Of a DNA stretch of 35,684 nt, positions 1 through 8,783 are shown one piece after another. Numbering within the stretch: position 1 is the first letter of the stretch; each line of letters begins with the position of its first letter. This DNA is from an uncultured Actinomycetes bacterium (GTDB taxonomy: Bacteria > Actinomycetota > Acidimicrobiia > Acidimicrobiales > RAAP-2), in assembly GCA_903848885.1 (NCBI GenBank), contig CAINHL010000031.1:1-35684 (forward strand), in the 5' to 3' direction. Below the pieces are notes generated by a model. It had not been told where the DNA came from and ran no database searches. It was given only the letters and a program-made list of their open reading frames with translations. A program made the translations under genes and the position numbers.

Positions 1-439
1 GTCCTGCCCCGATAGCGGCGGCCATTGGTTCTTCAATGATGTACGCCTTTCGCGCTCCGGCGAATTCGGCTGCTTCGATGACTGCTCGTTGCTCCACCCC
101 GGTAATTCCCGACGGAACACAAATCACCATGCGGGGCTTCGCGAAGCGTCGTTGGTGCACGCGGTGGATGAAATAACGCAACATTTTTTCGCAAATTTCG
201 AAGTCGGCAATAACCCCGTCCTTCAATGGACGAATGGCCTGAATGTTGCTCGGAGTACGACCAATCATTCGCTTGGCTTCGGCGCCCACAGCGAGGGGTC
301 GACCATCTTTGAGATCTACCGCAACCACCGACGGTTCGTTCAGTACGATTCCCCGCCCGCGGACGTACACCAAGGTATTGGCAGTGCCCAAGTCCACCGC
401 CATATCGCGACCAAGGAGGGAAAAACGATTTTCAACCAT
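1..439 (-). CDS. mreB: Rod shape-determining protein MreB, N-terminal part (cut by window edge)
   Basis: Bacterial actin homologue that polymerises under the membrane and guides lateral wall synthesis. About 146 codons are visible; the rest lies beyond base 1. The reading begins [18 protein letters not shown], with the phosphate-1 loop DLGTANTLV of the actin ATPase fold, then [26 protein letters not shown] and [14 protein letters not shown], all strongly conserved in MreB, and ends in [11 protein letters not shown]. The ATG at 437-439 has an AGAAGG-like ribosome binding site about 6 nt upstream, which supports this start. It follows ndk on the same strand after 77 bp containing a hairpin. MreB indicates a rod-shaped or elongated cell, unlike many polar-growing actinobacteria. 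Identification is very secure; only completeness is unknown. Confidence 0.95.
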   Translation of the reverse strand, partial: MVENRFSLLGRDMAVDLGTANTLVYVRGRGIVLNEPSVVAVDLKDGRPLAVGAEAKRMIGRTPSNIQAIRPLKDGVIADFEICEKMLRYFIHRVHQRRFAKPRMVICVPSGITGVEQRAVIEAAEFAGARKAYIIEEPMAAAIGAG

Positions 440-450
440 GCAGACCTTCT

Positions 451-498
451 AAAAAAGTGACCAGGCTGTTGCCCTATCTGCACTACAGGCTAGGGCAA
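451..498 (-). terminator. Possible terminator hairpin between ndk and mreB
   Basis: An 8-bp perfect inverted repeat, TTGCCCTA at 469-476 against TAGGGCAA at 491-498, encloses a 14-nt loop just after ndk. On the minus strand a run of six T follows at 456-451, but 12 nt beyond the stem, further than in a classical intrinsic terminator. It could terminate ndk mRNA or attenuate read-through into mreB. The repeat is seen directly; the function is inferred. Confidence 0.35.
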
Positions 499-516
499 TC
501 CTCGCCCCCTAGGCAA

Positions 517-927
517 TTAGCCCTGAGAGGGAAAGAATATGGCGATTTCTCGCTCGGCAGATTCCGCGGAATCACTGCCGTGAATCAAGTTTTCGCCCAT
601 CTCGATCGCCAGGTCTCCACGAACGGTTCCGGGAGCGGCCTCCTTCGGGTTGGTAGCGCCCATCAGGTTGCGCACAACCTTCCAGGTGTCGGAGGGACCC
701 TCGATAACCAAGAGCAGGGCCGGCGAGCGAGTGATGAAATCAACGAGTCCGGCGAAGAAGGGCTTGCCATCATGTTCGGCGTAGTGGCGCTCGGCAGTCG
801 CTCGATCAATCGTGCGTAGTTCCGCCGCGACGACACGCAGCATCTTTCGCTCAAGGCGGCCAACGATTTCCCCAATTAAGCGACGTTCAACGCCGTCGGG
901 CTTCACGATGACAAAGGTGCGATCCAT
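517..927 (-). CDS. ndk: Nucleoside diphosphate kinase
   Basis: Transfers the gamma phosphate of ATP to NDPs through a phosphohistidine, balancing NTP and dNTP pools in the cytosol. The 136-aa protein has normal family length. [21 protein letters not shown] is the typical N-terminus, with nucleotide-binding residues in EHDGKPFF (51-58) and [20 protein letters not shown]. The active-site histidine is H116 in NLIHGSDS. The ATG at 927 has no clear Shine-Dalgarno sequence; instead TAGTTT lies 6 nt upstream, so the mRNA may be leaderless. It sits between folC and mreB, all on the minus strand. It is functionally linked to the ribonucleotide reductase elsewhere in the window but not adjacent to it. 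Confidence 0.97.
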   Translation of the reverse strand: MDRTFVIVKPDGVERRLIGEIVGRLERKMLRVVAAELRTIDRATAERHYAEHDGKPFFAGLVDFITRSPALLLVIEGPSDTWKVVRNLMGATNPKEAAPGTVRGDLAIEMGENLIHGSDSAESAEREIAIFFPSQG

Positions 928-933
928 ATGCTC

Positions 934-939
934 AAACTA
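934..939 (-). promoter_or_regulatory. Putative leaderless -10 element of ndk
   Basis: Minus-strand TAGTTT (TANNNT) is separated from the ndk ATG by GAGCAT, 6 nt. There is no purine-rich ribosome binding site. The same arrangement recurs at other genes in this window. No convincing -35 element is visible. Confidence 0.45.
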
Positions 940-947
940 CCAGAGTT

Positions 948-2270
948 CTAGTGATGTGAGTCGAGGTGCAGCACGATGGCACGCACTTCTGCGACGAGGT
1001 ACAGCGAACCTGCCGCCAAAATCAGATCATCATCCGTCGAGTGTTCACGCGCGTGGGCCAGAGCCGACGCCACGCTGGGATGCTCCACCGCCTTCGCGCC
1101 ACGGCGACGCAGTGCACCGGCAACAACGCTCACGTCCATGGCGCGTGGTGAGTTCGGGGCGCACACGTGGAACTCGCCTACGCCGGCATCAACAAGGGGC
1201 TGCACCATGTCGTCCACCTCTCGCCCATTCAGCATGCCAATAACACAGCGTCTCGTGCCGTCGACGTGAAAGGCTCCCGCGAGAGCATTCGACAAAGCTC
1301 GCATTCCTGCGGGGTTGTGCGCTCCGTCAACCACAATCAAGGGTTTGCGCGACAAGACTTCGAGCCGTCCCGGCATCGTGGCGGTACCCAAAGTTTCACG
1401 GACTACGGACTCGCCCAGGGCGCGGTCGAGAAAGACTTCGGCGGCGACCAGCGCCGTGGCCGCATTTTCGCCCTGATGAATGCCGTGCAAACTAAGAACA
1501 AGGTCCTCGTAATTGGCAAAGGGGGTGGTGACGCTAATAAGGCGCCCCCCTACGGCCGTGTCGTTTGCGTTCAGGGAATACCCCGCCCCGGCACTCACGA
1601 GTTCTGCGCCCACCAACGCGCAACGCGTGCGGGCGATTTCCACCACCTCGGGGGTACTGGTGCCCACCACGGCCGTGGCGCCCGATTTGATGATGCCGAC
1701 CTTGTCGCTCGCGATAGCCCGCACGGTGGTGCCCAAGATGGCTGCATGATCGATGTCGACATTCGTAATGACGGCGACCGAGCCGTCAATGACGTTGGTC
1801 GAATCCCACGTTCCGCCGAGCCCTACTTCGACCACAGCCACGTCCACGCCTTCGTCGGAGAAATACAAGAAGGCCGCGATGGTCAAAATTTCAAATCGAG
1901 TTAACACGATGCCCGTGACGGTTTCGACGTCGCCGAGTCGACCGAGCAAAGCCGCAAATTCATCGTCGGGAATCGGCTCACCCATGACGGCGATTCGCTC
2001 CGCCACGCGGTGCAGATCCGGGCTCGTGAAGGTGCCTACGCGCAGTCCGGTTGACATCAATAGTGCCGCGGTCAGTGTGGTGGTGGTTCCTTTGCCGTTA
2101 GTTCCCGTGAGGTGGATTGATGGGTAATCATGATGAGGATCACCGAGGGCGCTCAAGGTGTCAAAGAGGGGTTGCAGCGAAGGGTCATCTTGGTGGTTGG
2201 GAGCGACACGTTCGAAATCAACATGCGATTCCAGCCACACCAAGGCCTCGGCGAGGCGTTCGAATCGCAC
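948..2270 (-). CDS. folC: Folylpolyglutamate synthase / dihydrofolate synthase (Mur ligase family)
   Basis: ATP-dependent addition of glutamate to dihydropteroate or to reduced folates, giving dihydrofolate and retained polyglutamyl folates. The 440-aa length fits FolC. The P-loop is TGTNGKG at about 55-61, followed by the TSPDLH stretch (FPGS family: TSPHL), then a central ATPase domain with VGLGGTWDSTNVI and DHAAILG. The C-terminal Mur-ligase domain begins near TMPGRLEVL and contains IVVDGAHNPAGMRAL. It starts at a GTG only 3 bp downstream of the clpX stop codon, so it is almost certainly co-transcribed with clpX. Whether it has one or both activities cannot be judged from sequence; actinobacterial homologues are usually treated as bifunctional. 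Confidence 0.94.
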   Translation of the reverse strand: MRFERLAEALVWLESHVDFERVAPNHQDDPSLQPLFDTLSALGDPHHDYPSIHLTGTNGKGTTTTLTAALLMSTGLRVGTFTSPDLHRVAERIAVMGEPIPDDEFAALLGRLGDVETVTGIVLTRFEILTIAAFLYFSDEGVDVAVVEVGLGGTWDSTNVIDGSVAVITNVDIDHAAILGTTVRAIASDKVGIIKSGATAVVGTSTPEVVEIARTRCALVGAELVSAGAGYSLNANDTAVGGRLISVTTPFANYEDLVLSLHGIHQGENAATALVAAEVFLDRALGESVVRETLGTATMPGRLEVLSRKPLIVVDGAHNPAGMRALSNALAGAFHVDGTRRCVIGMLNGREVDDMVQPLVDAGVGEFHVCAPNSPRAMDVSVVAGALRRRGAKAVEHPSVASALAHAREHSTDDDLILAAGSLYLVAEVRAIVLHLDSHH

Positions 2271-2273
2271 CGC

Positions 2274-3530
2274 TTAGCTAGCGCGGCGCGAACGCGTGGA
2301 CTTGCGCAATTCGTATACCGGCTCTGATGACTTACGAACCACGTCGGCCGTAATGGTGCACTTCACCACGTCGCTACGTCCGGGCACGTCGAACATCACG
2401 TCCAAGAGGACCTCTTCGAGAATTGAACGAAGGCCTCGCGCTCCGGTCTGACGCTCCAGGGCGAGATCGGCAATGACGTCCAGCGCCTCGGTCTCAAAGA
2501 CCAGTTCTACGCCGTCCATAGCCAGTATCGACTGGTATTGCTTGACCAAGGAGTTCTTGGGCTCCGTGAGAACCGAGACCAACATGGCCTTGTCCAATTG
2601 TTGCACGGCACCAACAATCGGTAAACGACCAATGAACTCGGGGATGAGTCCGAACTTCACCAAGTCTTCGGGCAGGACGTGCTTGAAGATTTCCACGTCT
2701 TTCGAGGACTTTGCCGGAATCGGCTGATTGAAACCAATGGACTTCTTGCCCCGGCGGCGTTCGATGACTTGCTCGAGGCCCGCGAAGGCTCCACCACAAA
2801 TGAACAACACGTTGGTGGTGTCAATCGAGATGAACTCTTGGTGGGGGTGCTTGCGGCCACCTTGTGGAGGAACCGAAGCGACGGTTCCTTCCAAGATTTT
2901 GAGGAGGGCTTGCTGCACGCCTTCTCCGGACACGTCGCGCGTGATCGAGGGGTTTTCACTCTTGCGCGCCACTTTGTCGATCTCGTCGATGTAGACAATT
3001 CCTCGTTCAGCTCGTTTGACGTCGTAGTCGGCAGCCGAGAGGAGTTTTAGCAGAATATTTTCGACGTCCTCACCGACGTAGCCCGCTTCGGTCAACGCGG
3101 TGGCGTCGGCAATGGCGAATGGAACGTTGAGCATTTTGGCCAAGGTCTGTGCCAGGAAAGTTTTCCCACAGCCGGTGGGTCCCAGGAGGAGGACGTTGGA
3201 TTTGCTGACATCCACATCGTCCAATTGTGACTTGTCCGTTTGGATGCGCTTGTAGTGGTTGTAGACGGCAACCGAAAGAATCTTCTTCGCGGAGTTCTGA
3301 CCAATGACGTACTGATCCAAGAAAGCGGAAATTTCCCGTGGCTTAGGAAGATCGGTTAAATCAAGATCGGGGTACTCACCCAACTCGTCGGCAATGATGT
3401 CGTTGCATAGCGAGATGCACTCGTCACAGATATAAACGCTGGGTCCCGCAATGAGCTTGCGTACCTGCTTTTGCCCTTTCGCACAGAAAGAACACTTGAC
3501 GAGGTCTCCGCCTTCACCAAATTTTGCCAT
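2274..3530 (-). CDS. clpX: ATP-dependent Clp protease ATP-binding subunit ClpX
   Basis: AAA+ unfoldase that recognises tagged substrates and threads them into ClpP. The 418-aa protein has an N-terminal zinc-binding domain with C13, C16, C35 and C38 (CSFC and CDEC), Walker A GPTGCGKT at 117-124, Walker B IVYIDEID at 178-185, the pore loop GYVG at about 150-153, and the IGF loop in KKSIGFNQ that docks into ClpP. The C-terminal sensor-2 region includes [17 protein letters not shown] ribosome binding site lies 8 nt before the ATG at 3530. It lies 67 bp downstream of clpP, the usual tig-clpP-clpX order, and its stop is 3 bp from folC. All catalytic motifs are intact. Confidence 0.98.
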   Translation of the reverse strand: MAKFGEGGDLVKCSFCAKGQKQVRKLIAGPSVYICDECISLCNDIIADELGEYPDLDLTDLPKPREISAFLDQYVIGQNSAKKILSVAVYNHYKRIQTDKSQLDDVDVSKSNVLLLGPTGCGKTFLAQTLAKMLNVPFAIADATALTEAGYVGEDVENILLKLLSAADYDVKRAERGIVYIDEIDKVARKSENPSITRDVSGEGVQQALLKILEGTVASVPPQGGRKHPHQEFISIDTTNVLFICGGAFAGLEQVIERRRGKKSIGFNQPIPAKSSKDVEIFKHVLPEDLVKFGLIPEFIGRLPIVGAVQQLDKAMLVSVLTEPKNSLVKQYQSILAMDGVELVFETEALDVIADLALERQTGARGLRSILEEVLLDVMFDVPGRSDVVKCTITADVVRKSSEPVYELRKSTRSRRAS

Positions 3531-3561
3531 GGACTAAACCTCCGACATGATTCTCGCCCAC

Positions 3562-3578
3562 CGCCATCCTAGATGGCG
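3562..3578. other. Short hairpin in the clpP-clpX gap
   Basis: CGCCATC at 3562-3568 and GATGGCG at 3572-3578 form a perfect 7-bp stem with a 3-nt loop, inside the 67-bp gap and upstream of the clpX ribosome binding site. No T-tract follows in the clpX direction. It could be an mRNA processing or stabilising element or have no function. Confidence 0.3.
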
Positions 3579-3597
3579 AGGTACGGGAAAATCGGGA

Positions 3598-4206
<609 letters not shown>

Positions 4207-4216
4207 GACACTCACC

Positions 4217-5554
4217 CTAGGCGTTCTCATCCAGTGATTGGTCAGTTTCGAGAAGTTCGCGGCTGATCTCTTTACCTTCCGCATCGACGTAGCTCACGTG
4301 TTCGTTCAGCCATTTGGTGGCCTTCATTTTGGCCACTTCCGCGCGGAAGGCGACCACACGGCCCGACTCGCGGATGTTCGTTCGCAAGGTCTCCGCCGGC
4401 ACACCCATCTCCAGGGAGGTTGACACCAACTCTTCGTCGGCCTCTTCGTCCGTCGGGTCGAGGGATTCGGCCTTCGCCAGAGCGCGCAACGCCAGGTCGG
4501 TGCGTACCCACTTCACGGCATCCTCGCGCAAGGTAGCGATGAGCGATTCTGGTGATTGGTTGGTGATCTGAAGGAAGGAGTCGATCGTCAGATTTTGCTG
4601 CTCGAGGCGATGACCAAGATCATGTACGCGACGCTCCGTCTCGCTTCCAACGAGCGCCGCGGGGCACGCATCTTCTGCCACTAACTCGCTCAAGGCCTGC
4701 AAACTCGCATCGCGTCGTGCAAACTGCGCCTCGAGGACCTTGCGGCGCGTCAGCTGCGTCTCAATGTCGTTGCGCAGTTCCTCCACCGTGGTGAAGTCCG
4801 TGCTCTCGGCAACCCATTCATCGGTCAATTCGGGAAGGGACTTTTCTTTGACTTCCTTCACCGTCACGTCAAAAATCCACGCACCAGTGCCCATGGGTCC
4901 TGGTCCCGCGATCTGGAACTCGTCGCCGATCGATTTTCCGGTGAGTTGCTCGTCAAGGCCCTCCGTGATGGACTCACTCCCCACGGGATAGACGATGTCG
5001 CTGAGGTTCATCGGTTCGCTCTCACCGCTGGGATCGCTGGCCACGATGTCTAAGGTCACGACGTCTGTGGTAACTACGCTGCGCTCAACCACGTTGAGGA
5101 CGGCGTCGGTATCACGCAAACTCACCAACTGGTCGTCAACGTCGTCGGCGCTCACCGAAACCGACGGCAAAGTCACGACGAGATTTTGGTAACCACCGAT
5201 AGAGACTTCGGGTCGTACTTCAACTTCCGCTTCGAAGACCACGACCCCTTCGTCCTCACCCGCGGTGATCGTCACGTTGGGCTGATCGATGGGGTCAATC
5301 TCGGTCTCCACCACGGCGCGGGCGTAAAAATTCGGCATGGCTTCTCGAATGGCTTCGGCCCGGAGGGCCTGCGCTCCGCCGAGGCGCTGCTCGATGAGAT
5401 TGCGCGGGGCTTTGCCCTTGCGGAAACCCTTGATCACGATGTCTTGAGCAATGGACTTCACCGTTGCCGAGACGGCGTCGGCCATTTCCAACTCGTCAAT
5501 TTCGATGACGAGCTTGATTTTGTTGTTGTCGAGGACGTTGGCTGTGGCACGCAT
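4217..5554 (-). CDS. tig: Trigger factor, ribosome-associated chaperone and prolyl isomerase
   Basis: Binds the ribosome exit tunnel and shields nascent chains. The 445-aa protein has the N-terminal ribosome-binding domain with the signature region [17 protein letters not shown] (43-59), a FKBP-type PPIase domain around residues 150-240 ([33 protein letters not shown]) and a long helical C-terminal domain. The acidic tail [10 protein letters not shown] is common in the family. It starts at ATG 5554; a TAGGCT hexamer lies 9 nt upstream and no good ribosome binding site is seen, so the 5' leader may be very short. It heads the tig-clpP-clpX-folC run. Confidence 0.97.
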   Translation of the reverse strand: MRATANVLDNNKIKLVIEIDELEMADAVSATVKSIAQDIVIKGFRKGKAPRNLIEQRLGGAQALRAEAIREAMPNFYARAVVETEIDPIDQPNVTITAGEDEGVVVFEAEVEVRPEVSIGGYQNLVVTLPSVSVSADDVDDQLVSLRDTDAVLNVVERSVVTTDVVTLDIVASDPSGESEPMNLSDIVYPVGSESITEGLDEQLTGKSIGDEFQIAGPGPMGTGAWIFDVTVKEVKEKSLPELTDEWVAESTDFTTVEELRNDIETQLTRRKVLEAQFARRDASLQALSELVAEDACPAALVGSETERRVHDLGHRLEQQNLTIDSFLQITNQSPESLIATLREDAVKWVRTDLALRALAKAESLDPTDEEADEELVSTSLEMGVPAETLRTNIRESGRVVAFRAEVAKMKATKWLNEHVSYVDAEGKEISRELLETDQSLDENA

Positions 5555-5591
5555 AAGGAGAACAGCCTATCGGTTCGCTCTTACATGGCTT

Positions 5592-6404
5592 TTAGATGGT
5601 GATGGCCATCGCCTCCGCACAGCGGATGGCCAAGTCCTTATCCCCGCGGACATCGGTGGCCGACGCAGCGAGAAAGGCACCGGCACTGATGCGGCCCGCG
5701 CAGCGCCGCCAAAAGAGAGCGCTGGGGGTCGATATCTCCACGGAGGGTGTTTCCTCGAGAACCGAGACGGGCGTGGCACGGCCCTCCCTCACGGTAAGGC
5801 TTACCGATCGAGCGGAACGACCCGAAATATTGAGGCGTAACGACGAACCTTCCGGTGCGGCGACACCGCGGCCCCAGATGTAACCCAAGGCTCCCTCGTA
5901 GCGATTGAGGACGATCTCTTCCCCCGCGCCGTGGTCGTCGTGTGGTTGCAGAACCGCGTCACGTATGTCCTGAAGGTGAATCCACGAATCAAAAACCCTC
6001 GTTTCCATGAAGCGCCAATGCGGGGCGTCCCCTTCGGGACTCCATCCCACGGCCAGCCACTCCGCGTCGGAAAGCGTACTCAGACGAGCCAAGGATCTCT
6101 GCGTTACGTGGGCGAACTCCCCGATCAGGGCGTCGATGGGCCAGGTTCGACGCTCCTCGACGTACGCCTGGTTAATACGCCCCACTGCGTTCGTGACGAA
6201 CGTCGGGTACTCGAGAGTCATTTCGGGGACGGGGCTACCAAGAATCATCAACTCAAATCCAGAAAGGTGACTCACCACGTCGCGCACCGTCCAACCCGGG
6301 CAGGGCGTGGGACGGTCAAAATCCGTCGGCGACACATTCCGCAGAAGCGAAAGAGTGTCATCCCACGTCGTTGCGAGTGCATCGTGAATCCATTCGTAGC
6401 CCAC
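5592..6404 (-). CDS. Maleylpyruvate isomerase-family mycothiol-dependent enzyme (DinB/MDMPI fold)
   Basis: Member of the actinobacterial superfamily of metal-binding DinB-like proteins, many of which use mycothiol as cofactor. The N-terminal four-helix segment has WDDTLSLLRNVSPTDFDRPTPCPGWTV followed by VVSHLSGFE; the later WIHLQDIRDAV matches the conserved WxHxxDIR motif whose histidine, with that of SHL, is expected to bind metal. The C-terminal half is an SCP2-like or MDMPI-C domain of about 90 aa. I prefer the GTG at 6404 (270 aa) because GAGAGGTG stands just upstream and homology begins there; the frame extends to an ATG at 6461 close to tRNA-Pro. The substrate is unknown. It ends 37 bp before tig, same strand. 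Confidence 0.82.
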   Translation of the reverse strand: MGYEWIHDALATTWDDTLSLLRNVSPTDFDRPTPCPGWTVRDVVSHLSGFELMILGSPVPEMTLEYPTFVTNAVGRINQAYVEERRTWPIDALIGEFAHVTQRSLARLSTLSDAEWLAVGWSPEGDAPHWRFMETRVFDSWIHLQDIRDAVLQPHDDHGAGEEIVLNRYEGALGYIWGRGVAAPEGSSLRLNISGRSARSVSLTVREGRATPVSVLEETPSVEISTPSALFWRRCAGRISAGAFLAASATDVRGDKDLAIRCAEAMAITI

Positions 6405-6468
6405 GACACACCTCTCGTCATTACCGCACGATTTCCTTCGTGTCACTCTATGTGTCACCATGGGTGCA

Positions 6469-6546
6469 CGGGAAGTAGCGCAGCTTGGTTAGCGCGCCTG
6501 GTTTGGGACCAGGAGGCCGGGGGTTCGAATCCCCCCTTCCCGACCA
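6469..6546 (+). tRNA. tRNA-Pro (anticodon TGG)
   Basis: A full cloverleaf is visible. The acceptor CGGGAAG pairs with CTTCCCG, the D-stem is GCGC/GCGC, the anticodon arm is CCTGG-TTTGGGA-CCAGG and the T-arm is GGGGG-TTCGAAT-CCCCC. A 3' ACCA is encoded (6543-6546). It converges on tRNA-Arg, whose 3' end is only 8 bp away. Confidence 0.97.
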
Positions 6547-6554
6547 TTTCTCCG

Positions 6555-6628
6555 TGCCCCCGGCAGGAGTCGAACCTGCAACCTGACGGGTAGAAACCGT
6601 CTGCTCTATCCAATTGAGCTACGGAGGC
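6555..6628 (-). tRNA. tRNA-Arg (anticodon TCT)
   Basis: On the minus strand the acceptor GCCTCCG pairs with CGGGGGC (one T-G wobble), the D-stem is GCTC/GAGC, the anticodon arm is GACGG-TTTCTAC-CCGTC and the T-arm is GCAGG-TTCGACT-CCTGC. The discriminator is A. CCA is not encoded (A is followed by CGG), unlike the other three tRNAs here. TACGCT lies 8 nt before the 5' end and may be its -10 element. Confidence 0.96.
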
Positions 6629-6656
6629 GCCTCCCTAGCGTACCGAATGGAACTCG

Positions 6657-7949
6657 TTAGTTTTTGGCGACGGGAACGGGCATGCGCATCACGCCATCAA
6701 CACCAGTTGGAAGTGCGGTGCTCACCGTGACGTAACGGGGGTCAACGGCGATCACGAACCATGGGCCACTCCCGGCAGTCTGCGTGACGTCAGTTTCTGT
6801 TCCCGAAAAGACGTACTCCGGAATCAGCCAGGTCGAGCCATCTGCCAGTTGGTAGGTCGCGAGCGACAGATGTACTCGAGAGAGCGTCACAACACGGATG
6901 GGGGGACCCACGGTCTCGCTCGTGGTGCTGGACGTGGTATCACCTGAGCTCGGCAGTCCTCCGGCCGCAGCATCACCGACGTTCGTTCCCCATCCTTGGT
7001 CTTCGGCAGCGTTCAATGCGGCCACGCCGTCGCTCGGGCTTCGTAAGGGGTACTTCGTCGAGGAAGCGATGCCGAAGTCGGGCCCGGACATCGAGAGAAT
7101 GACGTTGTCACTATTAACGGTGACGGACACGGATTGATCCGTCGCCATACCGTCAATCGCCACCGTGAAATTAGCGGTTTTCACCGAATAGATCGGTTCG
7201 GTACTCGAACCGTTCAGCGACGAGGTGATGTCACTCGTCACCGAGAAGGTGGGGTTCGTCAATGTGTAGGCCATCCCCGTAGCCGTGATCAATTGTTGGG
7301 CATCCATCGTTACCTGCTGATCACTCACCGTGGAGGTCGGGTCCGTCATCACCCCACCCTGAAAGTTCTGCGGCGGGCACAATGACGCGACAGCGCCGAC
7401 GCAGCTTGTTACCGCCATCGAGGTGGAGTTGTACCAAAAAGAACCCATTCCCGAGGCGCCGTAGGTGACGTTGGCGCCATGCGTATCGGTCGCCGTCCAA
7501 TTCCCGTCGACCTTCGCTACGTCCACATTCTCACGCATTCCGAAGTGCTGCGCCAAGGCCTTCACCTCCGCCTCGCCGTCCGTGGGATTCACTACCTGAT
7601 AGGCCGCAGCGGAGATATCCCCCACACTCAGCGAAGAATCGGCCAGGAATTGATAACGCGCGTAGATCGCCATCGCGCCGTCAACCTTCGGTGTCTGAGA
7701 GGCGGGGGCCGCTCCCAGGGTCAATACGGGCAGCGAGCCGAAGGACCCGAAAAGTGCCACTAACCCCACCGTTGTTGCGCTGGAGCTCGCTACGGCAGCT
7801 AGCCACAGACGACGGAACTTTGGTACCACGCGAGAGATTTTTTCCGTTCGCGGTCGAACGATGCGGGCCACCATCGATGCGACGTCATGACGGCCGTATG
7901 GTTCATTCTTCATCGGATCGTTGTCGGCGAGTAGTTCGTCAAAGTTCAT
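6657..7949 (-). CDS. Membrane-anchored extracytoplasmic protein coupled to an ECF sigma factor
   Basis: I do not recognise a named family. The 430-aa protein has a basic cytoplasmic head of about 47 residues (MNFDELLADND...KFRRLW), one hydrophobic segment at about 48-80, and about 350 residues rich in Ser, Thr, Val and Ala that should lie outside the membrane. The only cysteine pair visible is SCVGAVASLC in the outer part, which could form a disulfide. The architecture (short N-terminal head, one membrane span, long outer domain) and the 4-nt ATGA overlap with the sigma gene suggest an anti-sigma or sensor role. The classical zinc anti-sigma motif HxxxCxxC is absent, so this is inference only. 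The ATG at 7949 has a GGAGAAC ribosome binding site inside the sigma gene. Confidence 0.6.
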   Translation of the reverse strand: MNFDELLADNDPMKNEPYGRHDVASMVARIVRPRTEKISRVVPKFRRLWLAAVASSSATTVGLVALFGSFGSLPVLTLGAAPASQTPKVDGAMAIYARYQFLADSSLSVGDISAAAYQVVNPTDGEAEVKALAQHFGMRENVDVAKVDGNWTATDTHGANVTYGASGMGSFWYNSTSMAVTSCVGAVASLCPPQNFQGGVMTDPTSTVSDQQVTMDAQQLITATGMAYTLTNPTFSVTSDITSSLNGSSTEPIYSVKTANFTVAIDGMATDQSVSVTVNSDNVILSMSGPDFGIASSTKYPLRSPSDGVAALNAAEDQGWGTNVGDAAAGGLPSSGDTTSSTTSETVGPPIRVVTLSRVHLSLATYQLADGSTWLIPEYVFSGTETDVTQTAGSGPWFVIAVDPRYVTVSTALPTGVDGVMRMPVPVAKN

Positions 7950-8503
7950 GAGCGTTCTCCTTGTTCTACAGAACTACTGTCCGATGGTGGCTCAGAATTA
8001 CGCGAAAGAGACCCATCCAGGGTGAGCATCATCTTTTCGCGGACTCTCGTGACCCGCACCGCGACCGCCGGCGCACTGATTCCCATGACGTGAGAGATGT
8101 CCGCGTCACTAAGACCGTCCCAGGCCTTGAGCAGAATCATTTCGCGATCGGTCTCCGACAAGTTCTCGAGAGCGCGGCGCAGCTCGTCGTTTGCCGTCAC
8201 GTGGTCCTCGGCGGACGCGGAACTCCCCCGCGCGCGTGTGGACGATTCGGCGCTCTGTCGACGTCGTCGAGAACGCTTGGCATTTCGCAGAACATTGCGT
8301 GCCACCCCGATCATCCAGGGGCGCTCACTGCCGACTGGCACGTCATCCAAACGTCGCCAGATCACCAACATGGTTTCCTCCACGATGTCGTCAAGGTCGT
8401 CACGATTCAAGGGGTACAGGCGACGTCCAACGTAACCACCCACCGCCGCCAGGTGATCGCGGACTAGGGCTTCAAAGTACGAGGTCCGAGACGTCTCCAT
8501 CAT
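7946..8503 (-). CDS. RNA polymerase sigma factor, ECF (sigma-70 family)
   Basis: Alternative sigma factor of 185 aa with regions 2 and 4 only. Region 2 spans about residues 10-80 (DDLDDIVEETMLVIWRR, then RPWMIGVARNVLRNAKR for -10 recognition). A basic and serine-rich linker follows. Region 4 spans about 105-160 (LSETDREMILLKAWDGLS, then the helix-turn-helix ADISHVMGISAPAVAVRVTRVREKM). Two adjacent ATG codons, 8503 and 8500, could both start it; no strong ribosome binding site is visible. The stop overlaps the next start as ATGA, so both proteins are made from one message. The ECF subgroup and target promoters cannot be read from this sequence. Confidence 0.9.
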   Translation of the reverse strand: MMETSRTSYFEALVRDHLAAVGGYVGRRLYPLNRDDLDDIVEETMLVIWRRLDDVPVGSERPWMIGVARNVLRNAKRSRRRRQSAESSTRARGSSASAEDHVTANDELRRALENLSETDREMILLKAWDGLSDADISHVMGISAPAVAVRVTRVREKMMLTLDGSLSRNSEPPSDSSSVEQGERS

Positions 8504-8590
8504 TCAATACTGTCCGCCCGGAGCGCCAAGTTACGTCGGCCGACAAAATTTTCCGTCCGACCCTTCCCTGTGGCATACTGGAATCTCTTG

Positions 8591-8667
8591 GTGGGCATAG
8601 CTCAGCTGGTTAGAGCGCCAGGTTGTGGTCCTGGAGGTCGCGGGTTCGAACCCCGTTGCTCACCCCA
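8591..8667 (+). tRNA. tRNA-His (anticodon GTG)
   Basis: The acceptor GTGGGCA pairs with TGCTCAC (one G-T wobble), the D-stem is GCTC/GAGC, the anticodon arm is CCAGG-TTGTGGT-CCTGG and the T-arm is GCGGG-TTCGAAC-CCCGT. CCA is encoded at 8665-8667. The extra 5' G characteristic of tRNA-His is present at 8590 and would pair with discriminator C8664. Confidence 0.97.
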
Positions 8668-8669
8668 CG

Positions 8670-8712
8670 AAGTCCCCGAGTCGTCGCGTACGGCTCGGGG
8701 ACTTGTTTGTTT
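8670..8712 (+). terminator. Intrinsic terminator after tRNA-His
   Basis: An 11-bp perfect stem, AAGTCCCCGAG (8670-8680) against CTCGGGGACTT (8694-8704), has a 13-nt loop and is followed directly by the T-rich GTTTGTTT. This is the best classical terminator in the window and would end tRNA-His transcription before the aldehyde dehydrogenase promoter. Confidence 0.85.
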
Positions 8713-8767
8713 GGCGAGCTCCGCGCAACGTGTAGATTTCGGTTATTGCGCCATGGGGCGCAGTAAC
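8711..8767 (+). promoter_or_regulatory. Putative promoter and operator-like dyad of the aldehyde dehydrogenase
   Basis: TTGGCG at 8711-8716 and TAGATT at 8733-8738, spaced by 16 bp, form a plausible promoter with a start near 8745. The expected start falls in a 26-bp dyad: GTTA (8742), one base, TGCGCC, spacer ATGG, GGCGCA, one base, TAAC (to 8767). All 20 arm positions pair except the single T/G mismatch. It could be an operator or a 5' hairpin. A ribosome binding site, AAGGGGG, follows before the GTG. Confidence 0.5.
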
Positions 8768-8783
8768 TACCAAGGGGGATCAC

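Noticed and set aside
1167-1904. Long antisense frame in folC
   Set aside because: No motifs and a composition typical of the reverse of a GC-rich gene; folC is well supported on the other strand.
4207-4284. N-terminal extension of ClpP
   Set aside because: It overlaps the tig 3' end, lacks ClpP homology, and a better start with ribosome binding site exists at 4206.
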